DNA of 64,000 bases from Biscogniauxia marginata (GCA_022695795.1 MU404055.1:744001-808000), one strand, 5' to 3'; shown: positions 41,353 through 54,176, numbered from the stretch's first letter. Numbers and translations: made by a program. Notes: generated from the sequence alone by a model not told the origin.

Positions 41353-43404
41353 TCGACAACCACGAACATGCTCACTTCATGCAGAGTACCTAAATATGAT
41401 ATATATAGCCTACGCATAATCCATGAGGTACAAAACGAACTACGGAGGATATAATGAGCAATGCATTTGATTGTACTAATACAGTCGCAAACTAGGGTAT
41501 CAGGATGGTTCGGTCGAGGATCGCAAGCTACCTGCCCAGGTAGATAGAGGGAGGGGGCTATATATCGTCAGGGGTGAATCATGGGTGGTCAAGTAAGGGA
41601 TATACATGGCAAGCGGGAATGCATTGTTTGGCGTCGGGCGTTACATATTTAGTGGTATGCGGCCAACGCAGCCTTTCATTGAGCCGGTATTCAGCGATGA
41701 GATTTTGTTGCTTTATATTTTCTAGTAAAAGGCGAGAGGTGCAACATACCAATGAGTATATATTGCATGGTTTAGCATCAACAGAAATGCAATAAGCAGA
41801 CGAAAACTACCTAAGGTATCTGTTATACATAATTTTCTAAAAACTCATATCCCAGGGGTGTTACGACGCTGAAGAATACAATTGACATCGAAACCTATAC
41901 CTACCTAAGCTACCTAGATTAGGCAAGACGGAGACAGCTCGGTCCATGTCATTGGCCCGTCGTTCTCAGCCGCCTACTTGGAGTTAAGCACCCCACAATC
42001 CCATTGTAAGTCCACGACCACTTCACTTCCTTTCAGGAATCTATCTAGGTACCAGACTTTGAGCTTCCATGTATTGCCACTCTTTCCATAGATATCCTCT
42101 CGAGACCGAATACGACACAAGTAAAATGACCATGCCAGACTGACTTCCCCGATCTTCACTAGCACGCCGCTCCCGGAGGATCTCATGCGCTAGGTTAGAT
42201 GCATCTCGAGAGCTTATTTGCAAGTCCATGAGTCGACCAAGGTGTCGGGTGCGAAGCCCCCCCATCCATCTAGATGCGGTCATCAGTCCGCAGCGGGAGG
42301 TTCCCACCATAAACGAGATTAGATCCTCGTCCGCGAAACTCTCTGTCTCTATCTCCGCACTTATCTGTGCCGTTGATCTCCCGTGATACGGAGGCACCGG
42401 GCTGCTGGCAAGGGTGTCCCTCCGAGAACAACATCTCTTCGTGGTCATGATCAAGATAACCCCCGTCTTCTTATATTGGCTTTTGATATCATCCGTCCAC
42501 TGCCTAGCGGCTTGTTCGGAATATCTCGCGTTCATCGTATGGAGACAGTACCGGCCTCCTGTGGGTAGGTAGCTGGCGTGCAAAGGGCGGATGCCCTGTC
42601 GCCTACCGTGGGTTTTCACGGCATGGTGTTGCTGGCTTAGCACCTTAATAATGGGAGAAGCAGTCGTTCCCCCCCTCAACCCTATGTTAAGTCGTGCCGA
42701 TGTTAACGAGTAAGAACTCAACGTTGGACAATTGGCTTCTGTCGACGTCTCAAAACTCTTAAGCATATACGGTTCTCTTTCAGCGTTTATACTTACTTGG
42801 CATACCGATCGTTTGGAAAGGAAAAAAGAAACTTCGCACCATGAGATGTGAGCCAGGCATGTTGGCTGTATTTAACTTATTCATAGAAGCGGTATTTAGG
42901 CTTCCGGAAGTATGAAATCCTGTCCCAGCTAGATACTCGGCACTAACAAGTCAAGACGAGAACGTCTCCCAGTGCTAAACTTTGATTCCCTCCCTTCTTC
43001 CCTTCTTCTCCTGGGAACCTTTCCTTACCTCGAAGGTCCGCCACCCCTAAGGCAGATCACTGATAAATTCCCGGGTTCATATTTCCGATGGTGGTTATTC
43101 CGTAATCCCAGGTGGCCGCGTGGTTGATACAGAAATGGCCAAGAAATGGGGGGGAGGTAATACATTCCAGTTGCCGAGTTCTAATCCCGACTGACCTCTA
43201 GCTGATGCTAGCATATCGAAACCATCCCAACGAGGCAGCCTGGCGCCAAGTAGTATATAGTACTCTAGACTTACCTCGGAAACTTTACCTCATCCACAAC
43301 AAACGATCCTACTTTGATGGCTTCCTTCCATCTCACTTCTCAACACTCTTCAGGCCGTGAGGCTCTCGTGAGCTCTCTTCTACAAGCTCATATCGACTCA
43401 AGAC
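41353..43404. other. Intergenic region with one doubtful open frame
   Basis: About 2 kb between the RING gene and the multi-exon membrane-protein gene. TAGGTA motifs occur at about 41806-41815 and 41896-41917. The only notable frame is the minus-strand one at 42041-42766, listed separately. Nothing else was found. Confidence 0.45.
42041..42766 (-). CDS. Hypothetical ORF, doubtful
   Basis: An ATG-initiated frame of 241 codons, the longest open frame in this intergenic stretch and longer than most chance frames in the window. The predicted protein has no signal peptide, membrane segment or domain I recognise, is rich in Ser/Arg, and has scattered Cys and Trp. Upstream and downstream context gives no help. 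It may be an unspliced lineage-specific gene or a chance frame. Confidence 0.22.
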   Translation of the reverse strand: MLKSFETSTEANCPTLSSYSLTSARLNIGLRGGTTASPIIKVLSQQHHAVKTHGRRQGIRPLHASYLPTGGRYCLHTMNARYSEQAARQWTDDIKSQYKKTGVILIMTTKRCCSRRDTLASSPVPPYHGRSTAQISAEIETESFADEDLISFMVGTSRCGLMTASRWMGGLRTRHLGRLMDLQISSRDASNLAHEILRERRASEDRGSQSGMVILLVSYSVSRGYLWKEWQYMEAQSLVPR

Positions 43405-45370
43405 ATGATGGCTTCGTCTCTCTTGGACCGAGGGGCCGTGTTGTCCAAGCGGTCTCCTGGGCCCGTTGCCGAAGATATCAGCAGCATCGTCCTTTCCGTG
43501 ACTTCTATATCAGTATTGTCGTGCTTCATCAGTTCGTCATCCTCGTCCCCCACACCCTAGACGTCCTAACCCGAATAGAGTATTGACCATTACGACTAGC
43601 CCAGAGATCCCTTGCGGTAAAGTCATGGAGGCGCCTGCCCTTCATCGTATGGCGTGAGTCCGCAGAACCACCCTCCAGGTGACGGGGTTAAATGCTAACG
43701 AGATATTCTTTGCTTACCGCAGTGGCATACGCCATCTTGGTCGACTCGTGGATCTTTGTCTTCGTGACCGCCATACTACACTTCGGAGTGGGGTTCAACT
43801 CGAGCCTGAGTGTCTGCTCGGCAGCGCTATTCCTATGCCTGTCTTGCTATATGACAACAAAAGTTTGTTTAGTGTTCCGCTCGGGAGAAAACTAGTCGAC
43901 ACGGACAGCACTAGCTGACAAGATGACTAGATAGTGGGCAAACTCTACACATCACTTTGTCTTCGAGGGTTCGCGCTCACAGGGATTATAGTTGATATAT
44001 CTCTTCCTCGTTGAGAAAGCGGTACGGATTGTCACCTGCCTCTGGTAGTATGGAACTCTGACATGATGTGTGATAGTTCATTATCCAAGGGGGTACCAGA
44101 GGACGCTTACAATCGAAATTGTATATCTTCAACTCGTTTGGGTTGCTCAGTGAGTTCATTTATAGTCCCTCCCCCTATTCATGCGCTCGGGTTGTTTTAA
44201 CTAACGGCTGCGCAGCTATATACGTGGTTATAAGCATCCTGAATTTTGTCTAGTAAGTGTCCTGTAAGGTTGGATGACTTTGAATCCAGTGTCGACTAAA
44301 CTGTCACAGCCGAATCACCCGAATGGAGAATGGGGAATGCATCATCGGCATGAAGAATTTCACCATGATTCCTGATTGCGTTCGATGTCCTGGTAAACGT
44401 ATATATTTCCAATATCCTTGATAAGAGGCCTCGCTCACTCTGATACTAGGGTTACCTTACTGTGCTATTCCTTATGCCATTATCATCATGTATGGGCCGT
44501 TAGTCCTAAATAAGAAGACAACAACTACAGGCAGCTAATACCATTCAACCTAGGCCTTTACTCTTTCAGGAACTTCCCTCGGACAAAGTCAACTCCTAGG
44601 CTACAAACAGTGGCAATGAAGACGTTCATTGGAACCTTATGTACCACTATGTTTAGTGTGGCGTAAGTTTGCTGTCCTGAGTCCTCGCCTGTTTGATCGC
44701 ACGCGCTCAGAATATCCCAGGAACCTTACCGTCCTCATGGCCCTCGATGGCGAGCCAGGCTGGGTATGTCTGATGTGTTGTAACTCCGACAGTAAGTGTC
44801 CCCATACATACGGCAACGGAACATATGAGGAGGGGCCTTGATTATAGATAGGAAGTACATTGCGCATCTAAGCTCACACTCTAGCCGACAGTCCTCCTCT
44901 CCGCCATCGTAATCCAGTGGGTAACGACAACAGACAACCCCGGGACGAAGGACGGCTCAGAGAATCCCACCTACCCCCCACAGCTCTCGATAGGCGACGG
45001 GGGCGGCAGCCCCGAGGGAGGAGGCACCGCATCCTCCTCCACGCCTCCTATGACCTTGGTGCCGAGCCGCACGTACAATCCCTCCCCAGCCATGCAGACA
45101 CCGGAGGAGGAGTTTAGGCGCATGAGCTCGAAATATGGCATCCACGACGACGTCGACGTGACGGCCTTCCCGCTCCGGAACGTCGCGTCCGACGTGGCCC
45201 TCGTGGGGCCCTCTAGGACCAACAGTAACATGGCAGATGAGCAGACGTTGGGAAGCGGCGACCTCGGCGACGCCGAGGAAGGTCCGGGGAAGGGCCACAT
45301 AGCCGCGGTCGTCACGGCGGACGTCGCGCACATCCGACCGCCCCGTCACGGCGGAGGAGACGGAAGTTGA
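43405..45370 (+). CDS. Polytopic integral membrane protein, 11 exons
   Basis: Proposed exons: 43405-43517, 43579-43616, 43723-43862, 43992-44021, 44077-44149, 44216-44252, 44310-44392, 44450-44489, 44531-44662, 44721-44791 and 44892-45370; 411 residues with matching phases at all ten junctions. Six to seven membrane segments are visible, including AYAILVDSWIFVFVTAILHF, SAALFLCLSCYMTTK, FNSFGLLTIYVVISILNFVY, CAIPYAIIIMQLIPFNLGLY, FIGTLCTTMFSVANLTVLMA and ILLSAIVIQWV. A conserved Cys-containing loop (GEPGWVCLMCCNSD) and the motifs FRNFPRTKS and RMENGECIIGM occur between them. The tail of about 140 residues is soluble, Pro/Gly-rich then acidic. It matches a fungal membrane-protein family I recall as uncharacterised. 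The first two introns are the least certain (exon 1 donor GTCGTG); from exon 3 onward the model is well supported. Confidence 0.8.
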
Positions 45371-46893
45371 GCTTAGTTTTTTTTTCTTCTTCTAACTTTT
45401 ATAATTTTCCGATTAATCTCTTGTATTATAAGAACTTAGCGCTGGGATGGTTTCGAGATCAGCATCATCATCATCATCATTGTCATTATCGTCACCATCC
45501 CATAATTTTACAGAAAGGGCAACTAGTAGCGTTCGAGGAGCAGCCAGCTACATAGTCGATAAGTCAGGCCACGCGAAGACGAACTCTTCCATGATCTTGT
45601 ATACACTAGGCGGATATAGGTGAACAAAGTATATATATTATATACATGCATACACTCCGAGTTTATAGATTATATATCTCCGTGAACTGGTGAGGAATGG
45701 TACTGTTATTACCGACATTAATGAGCACGTAAAGTAAGGGGATAGAGCGAAAGAGAAAAAAGAAAGAAGAAAATATATATATCCACAGGAAGAAGAGATG
45801 TTGTGGGGAGAGACCCTCACACCTCATCTTCATCTAATACTTATCCAACTTACCTAGGATCAACCCTCTTCACCCGCGCGAGCCCGAGATTCGATTGGAT
45901 AAGTGATTAGTCTTATCTACATCAAAGAATTATCTGATCATGTGCCAGTCCAACTAACGGGCCGGTGCACGCAGTTCGGGAATGAAAAAGAAAATAAAAA
46001 ACCCCCTTATATGATATGAGGTGATATGATATATATATATATCAAAATACTATATCAGAGACAAGTCCAGCTACACGGAAGGGAGGAATAAGAGCAAAAT
46101 CACGATATAGCCACTCCCGAACCAACTCTATATTATATCGACCACATCCTGTATATTAGGTAGTCAAGCATCATCCTTACTTCCCGCTTGTTGCCTATAA
46201 CCTAACCCAACCAACCTCCAATTTCCCCGGTGAGACCCTTATCCCGCGACATTCTAACTAATGCTTAGCGATGACTCGAGGCAGGTAAACGTGTTCCTCG
46301 GTGCTTAATTCGAGAAAATAACAGGGGAGGGGGTATTAATATGTAAAGCCACGATCCTCCTACCTAGTTTGGGGGCAACCATCAGTTTCGGCCGCTTCCC
46401 CCGTGCAAGTGCCATCTACGCGTGATCCCGCCGTCTGACATCTAATGAATATCTACGAAATTCAGAAACATAAGTGGATATTCTCCCTTCCGCGTTGTAA
46501 CTAACCAGCTGATGGGAGCCCGAGCCTTAAGATATCTACTGAATAAAGGAGCAACGGGATAATGGCATATACCACATTCCCTTAAATGGTATCGGGCAGA
46601 TTTTTCCAATGAGTATAGCTAGAGTCTTGTTTTTCAATCCGTTGTATTCGTGGGCTCATGAATCTACCGTTGATCCTTGAGAAAAAAATTTTTGTCCGTA
46701 CCTATCTAAAGACAAAACCAGATCCTAGACGGGTGCCATCCTGAGACCCCGACCGTCGAGTAGAACTCAAATATGTACAAAAGAAGTGAAGTTTGTAATG
46801 TTGAAATTCCATCCTAATGCAAAGATGACGCCCTAGTCGAAAAAGTCATAGTACAAGCAAGCCCTAGATATCCCTCTCAGGCCAGAGAGTACC
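45371..46893. other. Convergent intergenic region
   Basis: About 1.5 kb between two 3' ends. Six CAT units lie at 45463-45480, and AT repeats at about 45631-45645, 45771-45780 and 46028-46042. No gene-like frame was found. Confidence 0.55.
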
Positions 46894-48162
46894 CTAGGCA
46901 AGACCAGCAAAAATCTTGCCAAACGAGCTTAGAGAAGTTGCCGACTCCAAGAGGCTGCCCTCAGTGACCATGAAGTACGAGTACTTCTCGACAAAACTGT
47001 ACTCGTCGGTGTCAAGCTTCTCAACGACGACTTTCATGAAGTCATCAACGCTGCCACTCTCCGCGGCGAATTCGGTAGCCCACACGTTCTTGTTCCCACA
47101 AGCAGTGTGAACATTTTTGAGGTGCTGGAGGAATTCTTCCGCGCCTTCCTCACCTCCCGGGCCGTACCAGTGGGCGGCGCAGAAGTCGACTTTGCACTCA
47201 TCATTGCAGGCATCGAAAAATTGGTTAAGCCAGTCAATGCCCTGGTTCGCGTTTTGGCTGCTGGAGATGGCGGGTGAGCTGATTCTAGCCTTATCGGCGT
47301 AAGGGTTCATGTACTTGATGTGGGCAGCTGCGGCATCGGCCGCTCCCATGTTAGCCTGAGCAGCAATGTCAGGCTCGTTGAAACTCAGAAGACAATCGGA
47401 GCCGCTGGAGATAGCTTCCGTGGCCTTTTGGTCCCAGTTGGAAGAGTGATCAGAAGCGGGAGACCAAAGCATGGGATAATACTTGATAGTGTCAACCAAA
47501 CCGGCGCTGTCTGACCCCCAGTTGTATGCCCATGAAATGTCACCACCTAGTGTCAACAACTCGGATACGAGGGAGGCATCGTTGTATGCAGCACCTCGCT
47601 TGCCCGTGCTGGAGCCTGACGCAGGAGTGGTAGACTCTGGTGCAGCGCTGTACGTAGACGTGGTGGCGGGAATTTGGATGTTGGTAATTGGCAAGACATC
47701 GGTAGAAGAGCTCTCAGCTGGGGTTGCAGCGGGAGTTTCAACAGGTGATTCAGCAGCAGGTGGTTCAGTTGTTGCTGAAGGCTTGACTGAAGTGACCAGA
47801 GTGGTCGGGCTCGCCACAGGAGTGGTATATTGCTCAACTTCAGTTGTAGAGGTAGTCGGCGCAGGAGCTGCTGAAGGCGAGGTAGTGCTAGACACATAAG
47901 GAATCGGGGAGGGCGTAGTGGTAGCAGAGTTAGCTACAGCCTCGGCAGCGACGGTCTCCTGCTCTGAGGCACCAACTGCGGCATCAGTGGGCTCCTCTCC
48001 TTCAGTAACCGTAACTGTGACCCAGTCGGTCAAGATGACAGTCTCGGTTGCGGCCCAAACTATCTCCCTCTTGGGATGCATGTGGCGATGGGGTTGACCA
48101 GCGCTGACCTCCTTGATCGAGGCAGCAGCACAAAGGGCCACGACGCTAAGCTTGGAATACAT
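46894..48162 (-). CDS. Secreted GH128-type glucanase (glycoside hydrolase catalytic core)
   Basis: Single exon, 422 residues. A signal peptide (MYSKLSVVALCAAASIKEVSA) and a likely dibasic site (HPKRE) precede a Thr/Val stretch and a Ser/Thr/Pro-rich linker (about 70-188), expected to be O-glycosylated. The catalytic domain runs from about 189 to 422: GDISWAYNWGSDSAG, CLLSFNEPD with the acid/base Glu263, DFCAAHWYG, and VWATEFAAESG with the nucleophile Glu364, ending in FMVTEGSLL and FGKIFAGLA. This is the Asl1/GH128 layout, a family active on beta-1,3-glucan and usually found in fungal cell walls. A role in cell-wall remodelling is inferred. No GPI signal is seen. It is convergent with the membrane-protein gene. 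Confidence 0.92.
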   Translation of the reverse strand: MYSKLSVVALCAAASIKEVSAGQPHRHMHPKREIVWAATETVILTDWVTVTVTEGEEPTDAAVGASEQETVAAEAVANSATTTPSPIPYVSSTTSPSAAPAPTTSTTEVEQYTTPVASPTTLVTSVKPSATTEPPAAESPVETPAATPAESSSTDVLPITNIQIPATTSTYSAAPESTTPASGSSTGKRGAAYNDASLVSELLTLGGDISWAYNWGSDSAGLVDTIKYYPMLWSPASDHSSNWDQKATEAISSGSDCLLSFNEPDIAAQANMGAADAAAAHIKYMNPYADKARISSPAISSSQNANQGIDWLNQFFDACNDECKVDFCAAHWYGPGGEEGAEEFLQHLKNVHTACGNKNVWATEFAAESGSVDDFMKVVVEKLDTDEYSFVEKYSYFMVTEGSLLESATSLSSFGKIFAGLA

Positions 48163-51100
48163 GTCGAGTAGTTTAGTACAAAACTAGTGGAGTTTGAGTA
48201 GTGACTAAGGCAATTCCAGAATTTTCTTTGTCTCTCGACGAGATATCGATAACGATGACTAGTTGAAAGGATTTGGTGTTGATTTCTTTGTTCTTTCCTG
48301 GTTCAATGAATGTTGCGGTGCCAGCAGTTCGCAAGTAAGGGGTGACAACGTATCGACAGATATCGTCAAGGGGAGAAGGAATGAACAAGACCAATGTCCA
48401 AGGGGATCTAGTACGCTCTGCGTGGTGTTGTGTAGGCAAGGCCTGGCGAGCAGCTGCGCAGTCTATCAAAGACGCAAAGGAGTGATGCGGATTTGATGTA
48501 GATTGGCAAGACGTGTCCTTGAATGTGGTTGAGCCGGTCGTGTGAATGAATGATCGGGACTGTGTGTTGTGTTATGTGTATCGTTAGACGACAACGCAAC
48601 AGTGTAGGCGTTAGACAGGAAGAACAACTAGGATAAACCCAGAGACGTTGGCAACGAGGTCGAATCTGGCGACCTTAAAATGAATGTGGTTGGAAAGAAA
48701 GGAAGTGATATTTCACAGTGGAAAACAACGGGAAGAAGAATACAACAGAAGTGATTGTGGGTGACAAAAAGATTTTAAGGAGAGGAGGGTGGTGATAGGT
48801 ATTAGTGGGAGGGGGAGAGGGGGACGCATCTGGTGGTGGTAGGAGACGGTACGTACCCGATTTGCATCTGGCAGTACGGTACCTGCAGATCACCAGGTAC
48901 CGACACGCCTAAACACAGGTGTGTAGGTACATAGCAGTTGAAACAAGGATTGCAGCCACAGGGGTTGAGAGGCGGTGGGGCTGCCTAAGGACGATCCGAC
49001 AGAGCATTCGCTACTAGGGTCCTTTAGCGTCATCCGATCGACCTAAAGCGCTAGACCTTGGAAGAACGAATTGGAAATACGGGGCGGATCTCCCTGGGGG
49101 GCCAAAGAAAGAAAGGACCAAAAAAAAGGAACAAAGAAAAAAGGAACAGGGAGGTTTCTCGTATCAACGCTAATTAATGTATCCATTCTGCCATTCCATT
49201 GCTCCAAAAATAGCGATTTAACAAAGAGGGACTGGCAAACTTCTACGGTACTTCTTATTAACTGGTCCTTCATTTAGCCCGCTTCATTTCTGTCTAATGT
49301 GCCTAGGTATATACCTAATTCAAGTAACCCAGAAATTTGTACACTGGAGAGTATAGAGAAGCAAAAGTATCGGGGGCAAGGGAGAATATTTGGGCTGTTT
49401 TGTATCTTCGTATACAATGACGTTTCCATTTTTTTTGCTTGGTTAAGCGTTGCATCCGTATGCATGTTTTGGCATTTGCCTTGATTCCAAGCCGCCCTGA
49501 ATGAAGTACTACTACGTGAGCAAACTAAGGGTCGCCGACAAGTTGGCGGCACGCCTTCAACTTAGTATAGGCCGTAGCTTTTGACAGCCAATCATTGAGT
49601 GGATACAGCCTGTATGCCCCTGACTAGCCAAACCTCATTGGACCGGAATATGGCGGGCTCAGCACTCAAACTGGTCATAGATGCAGGTACAATACCTTAG
49701 GTACTAAGAGTAAAACAAAAGCCAATAAGAGAATCCGGACCTGACCAACCAACTGCAGGAACAGTTGCAAAGCCGGACGAACCAACGAATAGTAACAATA
49801 CGGGAACAGGTTACTGTGGGGTTCTTTTTATCTTTATTCTCTCATTAGTTCCCTGATGCTGCCACTACATACATAGGTACATACATATATGTATGCTACC
49901 GTGATAAATCGGTATGTAAGTCAAGAAAAGTCGCAAACAACTCCCTCATCCCCCACGTGGGTGCGGAATTTTCTGGACGATGGAGAGAATCATGAAAACC
50001 GTCATCTCCGAGTGATATTGGGCCCCAAGCAAGTACGACTACAGCGCCAGCCACGCGCGCAAACACGGTCGGTAAGCGATGCGCCCACATCATCACTCAT
50101 ATTAGGTATCATCATTCAGCAATACGGTAACAAGCCTGGGCGCTCCAATACGGAAGCCACAGTCGTTTCAACTAGAAAAGGACCGGGCTTGGCCTGATTT
50201 CGGCCCACGTGCATACGTAGACGCTTGCGCGCCAGCGGCTGGCATGCGGGCTATTATACCAGTCTGGACTCTCTAGGCCGTTCAGGTTATCTCCACTCCT
50301 TCTCGCCTTGTTTCTATCCAGCTTAGTCTCTTGCGTGGGAGCATCCCCGGCGCCCGGATGTCGGGGTAAGCTGGGACCTTGCTGGGCTGCCGGGTCACTT
50401 AGCAAATCGCTTGGCAACGGGAGACCAGCGGGAGTCGTAAGTGAAACCAGAAGCGAAATTACTCCCGCCACAGGATCAGCCTACCCGCCTCAAAATGACA
50501 AATCCCCCTACCCTGGCCTACCGCTCTCCCCACAGGCACCCGTATTCTATGGTATACTTAAGAAATAACAGACCACCAGGTAGTCGAAGCATTTAAACTG
50601 TATATCGAGTCGAGTCGAGATAGGTATTGTGCTTGGGACCATATGAAGTCCATTGCTCTCCCTAGAATCTAGATCCTCTCCACGCAATCGAATATCAAAG
50701 CTTGGCTTGGTTTTAAACAAACTGCTTGCTTATTGCGTATGTTCTGTCCTGTCCCGTCCCGCTAGGGTTTAGATATCGCTACGGACGTACGAAGTACAAC
50801 TGGCAACAATGGCCAAGTTGATAAGCATACCCTTCCCATTCTACTAATTTGTCAAGTCGCGAAAACGTTTGGTACCTAAGTACTACAGGGATAGCACATA
50901 GTGATTTACTAAGTTTCTATGAGTGCACCACCCCCTATTCTGATCCCATCGTATCTAATCCTTCATGATAGGGTCGGCTACTATTTCTGCATAGCTTCAA
51001 CCTATCTTTTTTTTTTTCCTTCACAATGCCTTGATGAAAGTGCAGTTCGTACGTGTGTGTACCCTCACACTGACACGGCAGGCAATATAAGAGTTGTTGA

Positions 51101-52334
51101 TCTGCTGTTGCCCGAAGGGCCGAAGTCTTGTCGACCCGAACCGATTGGTACTACAAACTATCATTACAATCATCCAAGACGCGGGGCCTTCGTGCGATCC
51201 ACGTTATTTAAGCGTCTCCGAGTCTGCTACTGCTGCTGCTGCTAGCCGCAAAACTCCACACAGATATCAACTACCGAATCCTTCGCCAAGAAGTATGCAC
51301 CCGATGGCAATAGTTTAAACAAGCATGGCATGCGGACAAAACTAAGCTGCCTATCGATCCTACGCCATCGGATATCGGATGAGGGATCAATACCTACAAC
51401 TTTATTCGGAGGATTAATCGGAGACTCTGATCCTGGCTCCATACTGGATGCCTCTTAAGAATCCTCCCAGATCTAATCAATCTCAGAAAGCGGATATCTA
51501 TAACAGACCTAGGTAGGTTTCCGCCACAGAAACCAAGCTCCAACAATCGTATGATCAACTAATTAATATATACAGATAGCAACCTCGCTCGGCGTAGCAA
51601 GGCCATGGCGATGCAACTTTTGCCTCGTCGGGCTGTCCCTTCTCAACTGTATGTCTGGTAGAGACTGCTAATTGGTGTCAACGGCCATTGCTTTCCCATT
51701 GCTTTCTCAACATGTTATGAATCCTCTAAGATGTTTTTTACCTGTCTTGTTGTAGGCTCTTCATTAGAACACCCAATCTCGTATATCGTGTACCTTGATC
51801 TTCTGTCAATGGACATGACTGGTTGCGAGAGTCAAGCCTGACGTCTATATTGATATGAAACTTTTCCAAGCACATGTAAGGGCCTAACCTTTGCAAATGT
51901 CACGAACCCAAACAAGTGCCAATTAGAAAGAATCCCCCCCGGTGGAACGAGTACGCGAGCTTATAGCCGCTATCGTATGGTCGTGTAGAAAGCGTATTCT
52001 AACGATTCAATCTAACCTTACACCTGACTCATTCGGCCATTTATACCTAGTATTGCTAGGGTGCCAAGAGACTTCAGCTCAGCCTTGAAACCAATGACTA
52101 GTCATTGCTGGCAGCACAGCCCCGATCAACGACACGTGATTAACCAAGCCAGAGAAGCGGGCGTTCGAGAGTGCTTAGCAATTGAGGACCTCCGTCATCC
52201 TTGAAGGCATCAATGGGTCCGGGGGGTGTTCTACTTCACCGTCTCCGGCTTTATCTCCAAGTTGCAAACCCCACAGCTGTCAGACAAGCCAGGTTAGGTT
52301 CATACATGCACTACAGACTTGCCACGGATTAGAT
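48163..52334. other. 4.2-kb gene-poor region
   Basis: Upstream DNA of the GH128 gene (-) and of the Zn2Cys6 gene (+). No open frame has a recognisable domain; those at 49889-50197 and 50172-50471 are short and overlapping. TAGGTA motifs occur at about 49300-49318, 49695-49706, 50871-50880 and 51508-51516. A CTG-type run lies at 51229-51244. The GH128 upstream 250 bases are CA/GT-rich. Confidence 0.5.
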
Positions 52335-54176
52335 ATGGATCCAATAGAGTTCACCCTATCAACCGATCTCCCCCTCATGACCGTAAGCAATAGTACTACT
52401 ATCTGTGACTTTGCTGCCTTTCTCCAAGACGGGGATATCGACTACTCTGCCGACAATGGCTCCTCGGGCTCAACATCTGCAGCGAACGGCCTCATCGCTT
52501 CAAGCTCCACACCGCCGACAGCCGCGATTGCTAAAGGAAGATCAACCCAGAAGCCACGGCTAGAGCGAAGATGTCATACTAAGAGCCGCCGAGGCTGTTA
52601 TAATTGCAAGCGACGGAGGATCAAAGTGGGTTCTCAGACCTACAGGCCTCGATATACCTAGTTATTGCTAACTGACTACCAAAAGTGCCCGGAGACTCAT
52701 CCAGCATGTGGGCATTGTGCAAAGTCAGGGTTAAGATGTGAATATCCAGTGACTACTCAGATCACTCACCAAGTATGGCCACCTCCCGGTAGCACCTCAT
52801 ACACTCGATCTGCTACTAAACGAGGGATCAGCCATCAAACCAGATTCCCCTATTCAGCCTCCAAGATATGCGCTTTTTCCAGCACTTCTTGTTGACTTGC
52901 TGCCCGCACCACCCGCTGGGCAACGAGTCCATCTGGACTCACGAAGTTCCTTGCTTGTCTCAAAAGGTGGGCGGCCAAAACACACCATCCTCGGGTTCCC
53001 CCCCCTCCCCCTCCCCCCCATAAGCTAACAAAACCGGGCAGTACGAATTTTTGATGCACGCCATCCTGGGTCTCGCGGCCTCTGACCTGATGGGCCAGGA
53101 CTCCAGCCTCGTGACCTTTGCCATGGCGCACCGGCTGAAGGCCATCAGGGCCATCAAGAAGGCCCTCAGCGACATGCCCAAGGCCAACGACACGTTCGAG
53201 GAGGGGAACGCGCTCCTGGCCACGTGCTACGCGCTGACGTTCCAGTCCGTATGTCTCGACGACGGCATGGCCGAGTTCATGACGTTCTGCCGGGGCATCG
53301 TCATCATCGCGGTCCAGATGAGTTGCAAGGGCGCCAAGTTCTTATTTCGCAACATGCTGGGCGGGGACCAGTTAGCGGCCATGCTGCCTCTGCTGGAAGC
53401 CGTGCCCCCCATTCGCAGGGACTGGACCGATGCGGCCGTGAGGGGCATCACGGATCTAAAGGCGCTCTGCACGAACGAAGTCGAGGAGGGGTATTACCAG
53501 CTCCTGTCGGATGTTGCAGAGGCTCTTTACGACTCTTCGTTCCGAGGTAAGAAGCCCCCGGCCCCCGGCCCCCTTCTAAGATTGTCCAGGCAGCGAGCAC
53601 TAAAATCCGCATCAGCGTATGAGATACTCTGTAGTCACTAGTAAGTAACCTTTACGACGTCCTTCTTGTCTCCCCCCTTTCTTCTTCCTTATCATCAGAT
53701 ATATATATCTACAGACGTGAGGATTGTCCAAGAAGGAAATTCTTCGGCTTTCTACACACGACCAAGAGCTTCTGCCCTATCCCTTTCCCGAGGGGTTGTT
53801 CACTAGAGATCATATCACTTAAGAAACTGACTATCTTGCCTTTTTATTTATTGTCTCTTGCAGCGGCTGGTGGATGCAGATCTCGCACGAGGACTTCCAG
53901 AGCCTCGTAGATCCCCGGAACCAGGTATGCCTGCTGCTGGCCGCTCACTGGATTTCGCTCAAGCAGGTCATGGCGACCATCACGGAGGCGGAGCACCAGG
54001 CCAGCTCGCAGCAGGCAAGGCGGAAGGAACACGATCTAGACATGGGCATGTTCAGGTGGCTCAAGCACCTAAACCGCCAGATCGACCCGGAGCATCGGCG
54101 GTACAACCAGTGGCCTCTGTGGGTCGAGGCCCAGCTCGACGGGGATCGGAGGTTCTTCTGCAAGGGCATTCACTGA
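52335..54176 (+). CDS. Zn2Cys6 (fungal binuclear zinc cluster) transcription factor
   Basis: Proposed exons 52335-52625, 52686-52772, 52832-52966, 53042-53640 and 53864-54176; 474 residues. A complete C6 cluster is built across intron 1 at residues 88-114: CYNCKRRRIKC, then PETHPACGHCAKSGLRC, spacing 2-6-6-2-6. Before it lies a basic stretch (RRCHTKSRRG); after it the fungal transcription-factor core DMRFFQHFLLTCC, YEFLMHAILGLAASDLM, and late in the protein HYGWWMQISHEDFQSLVDPRNQ and PLWVEAQLDG. The general layout resembles UPC2/ECM22-type factors, but I cannot name a target pathway. Exon 4 contains a 43-base GT-AG segment (53547-53589) whose removal would break the frame; I keep it as coding. 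An upstream in-frame extension to 52182 has no better start. Confidence 0.85.
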
